Of a stretch of 10,773 bases of DNA, positions 7,367-10,773 are shown piece after piece. The notes below the pieces were generated by a model. The model worked only from the letters and a program-made list of their open reading frames with translations, was not told the origin of the DNA and ran no database searches. The stretch comes from Candidatus Roizmanbacteria bacterium CG22_combo_CG10-13_8_21_14_all_34_12 (GTDB lineage: Bacteria > Patescibacteriota > Microgenomatia > UBA1406 > GWC2-37-13). The position numbers and the translations under genes were made by a program. The stretch is from assembly GCA_002786595.1 (NCBI GenBank), contig PCTC01000071.1, positions 1 through 10,773 on the forward strand, written 5' to 3'. Position 1 is the first letter of the stretch; each line of letters starts with the position of its first letter.

Positions 7367-7375
7367 TGATATAAT
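7367..7375 (+). promoter_or_regulatory. Extended -10 promoter of tRNA-Leu
   Basis: TGATATAAT combines the TGn extension with a perfect TATAAT (7370-7375). No -35 box is seen at the proper distance, which is usual for extended -10 promoters. The predicted start near 7382 is almost the mature 5' end of the tRNA. It stands back to back with the pyrB promoter. Confidence 0.5.
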
Positions 7376-7382
7376 ATAAATA

Positions 7383-7466
7383 GCCGGGGTGGCGGAACTG
7401 GCATACGCGCAAGTCTCAAAAACTTGTGAGAGCAATTTCATGAGGGTTCAACTCCCTCTCCCGGCA
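7383..7466 (+). tRNA. tRNA-Leu(CAA)
   Basis: This 84-nt sequence folds as a class II tRNA that decodes UUG. The acceptor stem is GCCGGGG with TCCCGGC (one G:U pair) and discriminator A7466. The D stem is GCG/CGC with GG in the loop. The anticodon stem is CAAGT/ACTTG with loop CTCAAAA, giving anticodon CAA. A long variable arm (TGA...TCA) follows, and the T arm is GAGGG/CCCTC with loop TTCAACT. The CCA end is not encoded; CTA follows the discriminator, so CCA must be added after 3' trimming. There is no intron in the gene. Confidence 0.96.
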
Positions 7467-7471
7467 CTAAA

Positions 7472-8188
7472 ATGAGGAGAAAACCAAAAAAAGTAATCAA
7501 ATAGAGTTTTAAATTAGCATATGCAGTAGGATTAATAACAACTGATGGGTGTTTGTCAAAGGATAAACGTCATATTACCTTAACTTCTACAGATAGACGG
7601 CTTTTTCGTACGTTTAAACATTGCCTTGGCAAAAATAACAAAATATCAGAAAATACTCCTAAAAAAAGGTTCAGAAAAAAAGCTTTCAAAGTTCAATTGG
7701 GAGATGTAGTGCTTTACGACTTTTTAATCAAGATAGGACTTTTCCCTAATAAATCTCTAACTATAAGTGAATTAAAAATTCCGCAAAAATATTTTATGGA
7801 TTTTTTACGCGGACATTTAGACGGTGACGGAAACATTATTTTTTATAAGGATAGATATAATACCCATTTAAATCCAAAATACACATATAACAGACTTTTT
7901 GTATATTTTACATCTGCAAGTGAAAAACATATCAAATGGTTACAAAAAACTATCATTAAATTGAAAAAAATACACGGAAATATCGATTGTTTAAAATATA
8001 AAAATAAAAAAACAAATAATCCTATTTATCGTCTTAAATTTAGTACCAAAGAAGCAAAAATTGTTTTAAATTGGATTTACTATAAACCAAATCTTCCTTG
8101 TTTGTTAAGAAAATATCTCATCGCAAAACCATTTCTTTTGTATTCAATTCACAACAAGGAAATGAGTAATTTACGACACAATAATTAA
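7472..8188 (+). pseudogene. LAGLIDADG homing endonuclease gene with an in-frame TAG at 7502-7504
   Basis: Reading from the ATG at 7472, ten codons (MRRKPKKVIK) precede a TAG. The same frame then runs open to the TAA at 8188. LAGLIDADG motif 1 (AYAVGLITTDG, 7517-7549) lies after the TAG but before the first in-frame alternative start, the TTG at 7553. Starting at 7553 gives 211 residues and loses motif 1 with its metal-binding Asp. Motif 2 is FLRGHLDGDGN (about 7802-7834). The full product would be about 238 residues with two motifs, the form of a monomeric DNA-cleaving homing endonuclease. From memory, relatives carry Trp where the TAG stands, so a single TGG-to-TAG change is likely. The start is 6 nt past the tRNA and has no Shine-Dalgarno sequence. 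The gene is probably inactive unless the stop is read through. Family certain, state uncertain. Confidence 0.85.
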
Positions 8189-8208
8189 AGATAATAACGA
8201 TTTATTAT

Positions 8209-8813
8209 ATGCATCTAATAATTTGGTTGATATTATGGTTTGGAGCTATGGGCTTACCTAATTATTTGTTTAAGAAATATAATATTACGTATTATGAAAA
8301 TTCTTGGCAACATACTCTTTTTTTCATAGTTCTCTCACTAATCCTTTTTGTTGTGTATCAAAATCAATTTTTCATATATTTTAATAGTCTTAATATAGGA
8401 CATTTAATAGCTTTCATATCTTTATTTATACTATGGCTTTTTGTATCGAATCTTTACAAAAAAGATTATTACTCTAAAAAAGAAAGATTTTGTTATCAGT
8501 TGCCAAAGTTTTTTGAAATATTCTTCCAAGATATTTTTTTTTGGGTGGCTTACTTACCTTTCGGATTTCTTTAAACTTGTTTGGTTTAGTATTTTTCGTT
8601 GTTCATATCCCATCAATATTTCTACTCCCTAAAAAATTCGCTTTCCTCACTATAATTTGTTCATTTTTTGGAGGATTTATTTTTGCATATTTACAATCTC
8701 AAGGAATTTTAGGATTCTTAATCGCGCTATTTATACATTTATCATTTTGGGCTATATTACACTATACTCTTTCAAAAAAAGATTTTTTAAGAATAACTCC
8801 TTTAAAAAGGTAA
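8209..8813 (+). pseudogene. Multi-pass membrane protein, divergent CPBP-like, split by a -1 frameshift
   Basis: Two frames together encode one hydrophobic protein. The first runs from the ATG at 8209 to the TAA at 8574 (121 aa). The second covers about 8541-8813. Shifting by -1 in the T9 run (8534-8542) joins them smoothly as ...FFEIFFQDIFF-LGGLLTFRIS..., about 201 residues with several membrane helices. The joined chain has the order of CPBP intramembrane protease motifs. QDIFFLGGLL stands where EExxxR is expected, FFVVH (FxxxH) follows, and HLSFW stands where HxxxN is expected. The key glutamates and the Asn are replaced, so protease activity is doubtful. It starts 20 nt after the endonuclease gene and ends 6 nt before the convergent guaB stop. 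It could be a pseudogene, a sequencing slip in the homopolymer, or a frameshifted gene. The CPBP assignment is tentative. Confidence 0.6.
8535..8541 (+). other. Slippery heptamer T_TTT_TTT at the frame break
   Basis: In the upstream frame the codons are ATT TTT TTT TGG (8533-8544). A -1 slip on T_TTT_TTT moves reading to TTG at 8541-8543 and restores the downstream membrane-protein frame. This is exactly the X_XXY_YYZ form of -1 slippage sites. I see no strong stimulatory hairpin just downstream, so programmed use is unproven. Confidence 0.5.
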
Positions 8814-8819
8814 TCGTTT

Positions 8820-9875
8820 TTATATCTGCTCGACGTCATGAGGTTTGGATTCAATTAGTGAGCTTTGGGTAATTTGAATAAATTCAGCCTTCTTCCAAGT
8901 TTCTATGATATTTTTTGCTCCACAGTATGAAAAACCCGAACGAACGCCCCCCAAGAGTTGATTAATAAATTCAGAGACGTTCCCTTGATATGGAACAACT
9001 GCCTCGACTCCCTCGGCCGCATATTCTTTCAAGTCTTTTTTTACTTTAATATCATTTTTCTGGCGATCATGATTAGCCATTAGCGACGCCATACCACGAG
9101 TCAGTTTAAATTTTCGGTTATTTTTGAAAAAAGTTAGTGCCGGTGATTCGTCACATCCAGCAAACAATGTGCCAATCATCACAGTTGAGGCACCAACCGC
9201 TAACGCTTTTACCATATCCCCAGAATTTCTTATTCCCCCATCGGCAATAATTGGAACATCATATTTTTTCGCGACCTCTGCACATTCAGAAATGGCTGTT
9301 AATTGGGGAACGCCTGCGCCGGCTACAATTCTTGTAATACACAGGGCTCCCGGCCCAATACCAACTTTAATTGCTGAGGCTCCATTTTTTATTAACTCTT
9401 CGGTTGCTTCAGGTGTAGCTACATTTCCAGCAATAATGTCGACCTTAGGAAATTTTTTATTTAGATCTTTTAAGACCTTAATTAAAAAAATCGAGTGCCC
9501 GTGTGCAATATCAATGACAATCACATCGGCTCCAGCTTTAACTAATGCTTCCGTTCTCTCAATATAATCATCTTTTATACCTACGGCGGCTCCGACTAAT
9601 AGTTTTTCTTTTTTGACATTTTGTACCATTTCAGCTTCTCTTTCAATCGTTGCAAATCGATGAATTATCCCAATTCCTCCCTCGCGGGCCAGTGCAATCG
9701 CCATTTCAGTTTCGGTAACCGTATCCATATTGGCTGAAATGACAGGAATTTTTAATTTAATTTTTTTTGTTAGATTTGTGGAAAGATCAACATCCCCTCG
9801 GGAAACGATATCGGTCTTCTGAGGAACGAGTAATACGTCGTCAAAGGTTAAGCCTATTTGCTTACGGATATTCAT
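8820..9875 (-). CDS. guaB: IMP dehydrogenase, short form without CBS domains
   Basis: Oxidises IMP to XMP with NAD+, the first step from IMP to GMP. The 351 residues form only the catalytic TIM barrel. GLTFDDVLLVP (8-18) and NMDTVTE (49-55) lead straight into VGAAVG (94-99), where longer enzymes carry two CBS domains. The active-site loop is GIGPGALCITRIVAGAGVP with catalytic Cys179. ADGGIR (211-216) and LFAGCDESP (237-245) bind phosphate in relatives. The flap has R271 in NHDRQK but Gln where the usual Arg-Tyr pair has Tyr. The C-terminus keeps IESKPHD. TRIVAGAGVPQ and RGMASL favour IMP dehydrogenase over GMP reductase, which has similar length; this alternative is less likely but not excluded. 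It lies 117 nt after purA with no clear promoter or Shine-Dalgarno sequence. Confidence 0.9.
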   Translation of the reverse strand: MNIRKQIGLTFDDVLLVPQKTDIVSRGDVDLSTNLTKKIKLKIPVISANMDTVTETEMAIALAREGGIGIIHRFATIEREAEMVQNVKKEKLLVGAAVGIKDDYIERTEALVKAGADVIVIDIAHGHSIFLIKVLKDLNKKFPKVDIIAGNVATPEATEELIKNGASAIKVGIGPGALCITRIVAGAGVPQLTAISECAEVAKKYDVPIIADGGIRNSGDMVKALAVGASTVMIGTLFAGCDESPALTFFKNNRKFKLTRGMASLMANHDRQKNDIKVKKDLKEYAAEGVEAVVPYQGNVSEFINQLLGGVRSGFSYCGAKNIIETWKKAEFIQITQSSLIESKPHDVEQI

Positions 9876-9885
9876 AAAATTACTA

Positions 9886-9989
9886 ATTAACTAATTATTC
9901 TAATTGATCTAAAAAATACCCAATAACCAATTATCCTCAATTTGAGATTTGGTCATTATTTAGGTTAATTAGGTCAATTAAAAATTAGA
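9886..9989. repeat. AT-rich imperfect palindrome between purA and guaB
   Basis: The 117-nt gap is filled by an imperfect inverted repeat centred on CTCAATTTGAG (9936-9946). Its arms are built from repeated CTAATT, TAATTGA and CCTAA units. It shares the core TATCCTCAA (9932-9940) with the pyrB-carA gap element (6320-6328), but the rest differs. It could form a hairpin in RNA, but the low complexity makes part of the match expected by chance. Function unknown. Confidence 0.4.
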
Positions 9990-9992
9990 AAT

Positions 9993-10773
9993 TTATAATA
10001 CAATACTCGCTTCTCTCTCTGGACTCACAGAAACAATTTTAACATTAACTTCTAAATATTTTTCAACAAATTTAATGTACTTCTGACAGTTTACTGGTAA
10101 TTTTTTAAAAGATTTTATTCCAGAAATATCTTCGGCCCAACCCGGAAAACTTTTGTAAATCGGAGTTAATTTGGAGAGTTCTAAATACCCACACTGACTG
10201 AATTCAATTTTTTTACCATTTAATTCGTAGCCAACACAGGCTTTTATCTGTGAAAGTCCTGATAAGATATCTATTTTTGTAATCGCAATTCTGTTAATTG
10301 AAGAAAGTTGACAGGCAAATTTTACTGCGGGCAAATCTACCCAGCCAACCCGGCGCGGTCGCCCGGTCGTTGTCCCATATTCATAACCCCGCTCTCTTAT
10401 ATCATCGGCTACTTTATCAAATAATTCTGTGGGCAATGGTCCTCCACCAACTCTCGAAGTGTAAGCCTTAACAACTCCCCAAACCTCGTCAATCTTTTTG
10501 GAGGGAACTCCTGATCCAATATTGACGCCACCTTCAATAACGTTTGAAGCCGTCACGTAGGGATATAGACCAAAACTGTTATCTAACATAACCCCATGGG
10601 CACCTTCAAGAAGAATTTGTTTTTTTTGTTTTATTGCTTTATGTAAAACTGCAAATGTATCTCCTACCATTGGTCGAATTCTTTCTGCTAATTTTCTAAA
10701 AGTCGATAAATAAGTTTCCACCTTTGTTGGGGTTACACCGAAAGCAACCAATATCTTATTTTTTATTTCTGTC
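9993..10773 (-). CDS. purA: Adenylosuccinate synthase, 5' end cut by the window edge
   Basis: Couples GTP hydrolysis to the joining of IMP and aspartate, the first step from IMP to AMP. The frame is open to the right edge, so the start and the GTP-binding N-terminus lie outside; about 259 residues are visible. Seen motifs are EGAHG (near 10600), the YPYVTASN and GGV segment, KAYTSRVGGGPLPTEL, TTTGRPRRVGW (near 10370-10340), TKIDILSGL (a TKxD guanine-recognition type motif) and the C-terminal VSVSPERE. His replaces the Gln usual in EGAQG; other families have Asn there, so this IMP-site position is known to vary. The TTG at 10751 is an internal Leu and not the start. It precedes guaB, so both IMP branches sit together. 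Confidence 0.97.
   Translation of the reverse strand, partial: TEIKNKILVAFGVTPTKVETYLSTFRKLAERIRPMVGDTFAVLHKAIKQKKQILLEGAHGVMLDNSFGLYPYVTASNVIEGGVNIGSGVPSKKIDEVWGVVKAYTSRVGGGPLPTELFDKVADDIRERGYEYGTTTGRPRRVGWVDLPAVKFACQLSSINRIAITKIDILSGLSQIKACVGYELNGKKIEFSQCGYLELSKLTPIYKSFPGWAEDISGIKSFKKLPVNCQKYIKFVEKYLEVNVKIVSVSPEREASIVL

Noticed and set aside
7502..7504. Reassigned stop codon (TAG or TGA read as an amino acid)
   Set aside because: TAG ends pyrB and TGA ends carB and the 67-aa ORF at the expected protein ends. TAA ends the rest. The TAG in the endonuclease gene is better explained as a local mutation.
7383..8188. Group I intron or intein hosting the endonuclease
   Set aside because: The tRNA is continuous and folds fully without an insert. 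The endonuclease frame shows no intein splicing blocks and no host exon on either side.
7467..8819. Integrated element with attachment sites at the tRNA 3' end
   Set aside because: I see no second copy of the tRNA 3' sequence downstream and no integrase gene, so an att-flanked island is not supported.
9124..9567. Plus-strand ORF of 147 codons opposite guaB
   Set aside because: It lies wholly inside guaB, whose motifs are conserved throughout, and the opposite product has no recognisable features.
1..10773. CRISPR array or insertion sequence
   Set aside because: There is no regularly spaced direct repeat and no transposase-like protein in any frame.

Overview
The window is AT-rich and gene-dense. 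Intergenic spaces are short, no start codon has a visible Shine-Dalgarno sequence, and the proteins resemble those of candidate-phyla-radiation bacteria (Patescibacteria, probably Microgenomates-like). That placement is an inference from protein style, a LAGLIDADG homing endonuclease and short GC-rich repeats; nothing here fixes the taxon.

Region 1 (1-7301, almost all minus strand) is a de novo pyrimidine block. Transcription order is pyrB (aspartate carbamoyltransferase), carA and carB (carbamoyl-phosphate synthetase), then a two-gene accessory pair (a 70-aa protein overlapping a retropepsin-like protease). A GC-rich hairpin repeat and a small plus-strand ORF follow, and then pyrC (dihydroorotase), which runs off the left edge. 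Together these four enzymes make dihydroorotate from bicarbonate, glutamine, ATP and aspartate, the same set of activities that animal CAD carries in one chain. CarA, CarB and PyrC look strikingly CAD-like, and the CarB end and PyrC start fall where the CAD domains meet.

Region 2 (about 7302-8813, plus strand) is a small accessory stretch. It holds a tRNA-Leu(CAA) with its own extended -10 promoter. A LAGLIDADG endonuclease gene starts 6 nt after the tRNA and is interrupted by an in-frame TAG. Next comes a membrane protein gene split by a -1 frameshift at a run of nine T; when rejoined it looks like a divergent CPBP-family protein.

Region 3 (8820-10773, minus strand) holds guaB (a short IMP dehydrogenase without CBS domains) downstream of purA (adenylosuccinate synthase, running off the right edge). 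These two enzymes split IMP toward GMP and AMP.

The points most worth a second look are the unfused CAD-like modules, a repeat sequence captured in frame inside carA, leaderless-type promoters with no Shine-Dalgarno sequences, the nonsense-interrupted homing endonuclease abutting a tRNA, the U_UUU_UUU slippery site in the membrane gene, and two intergenic imperfect palindromes sharing a TATCCTCAA core.
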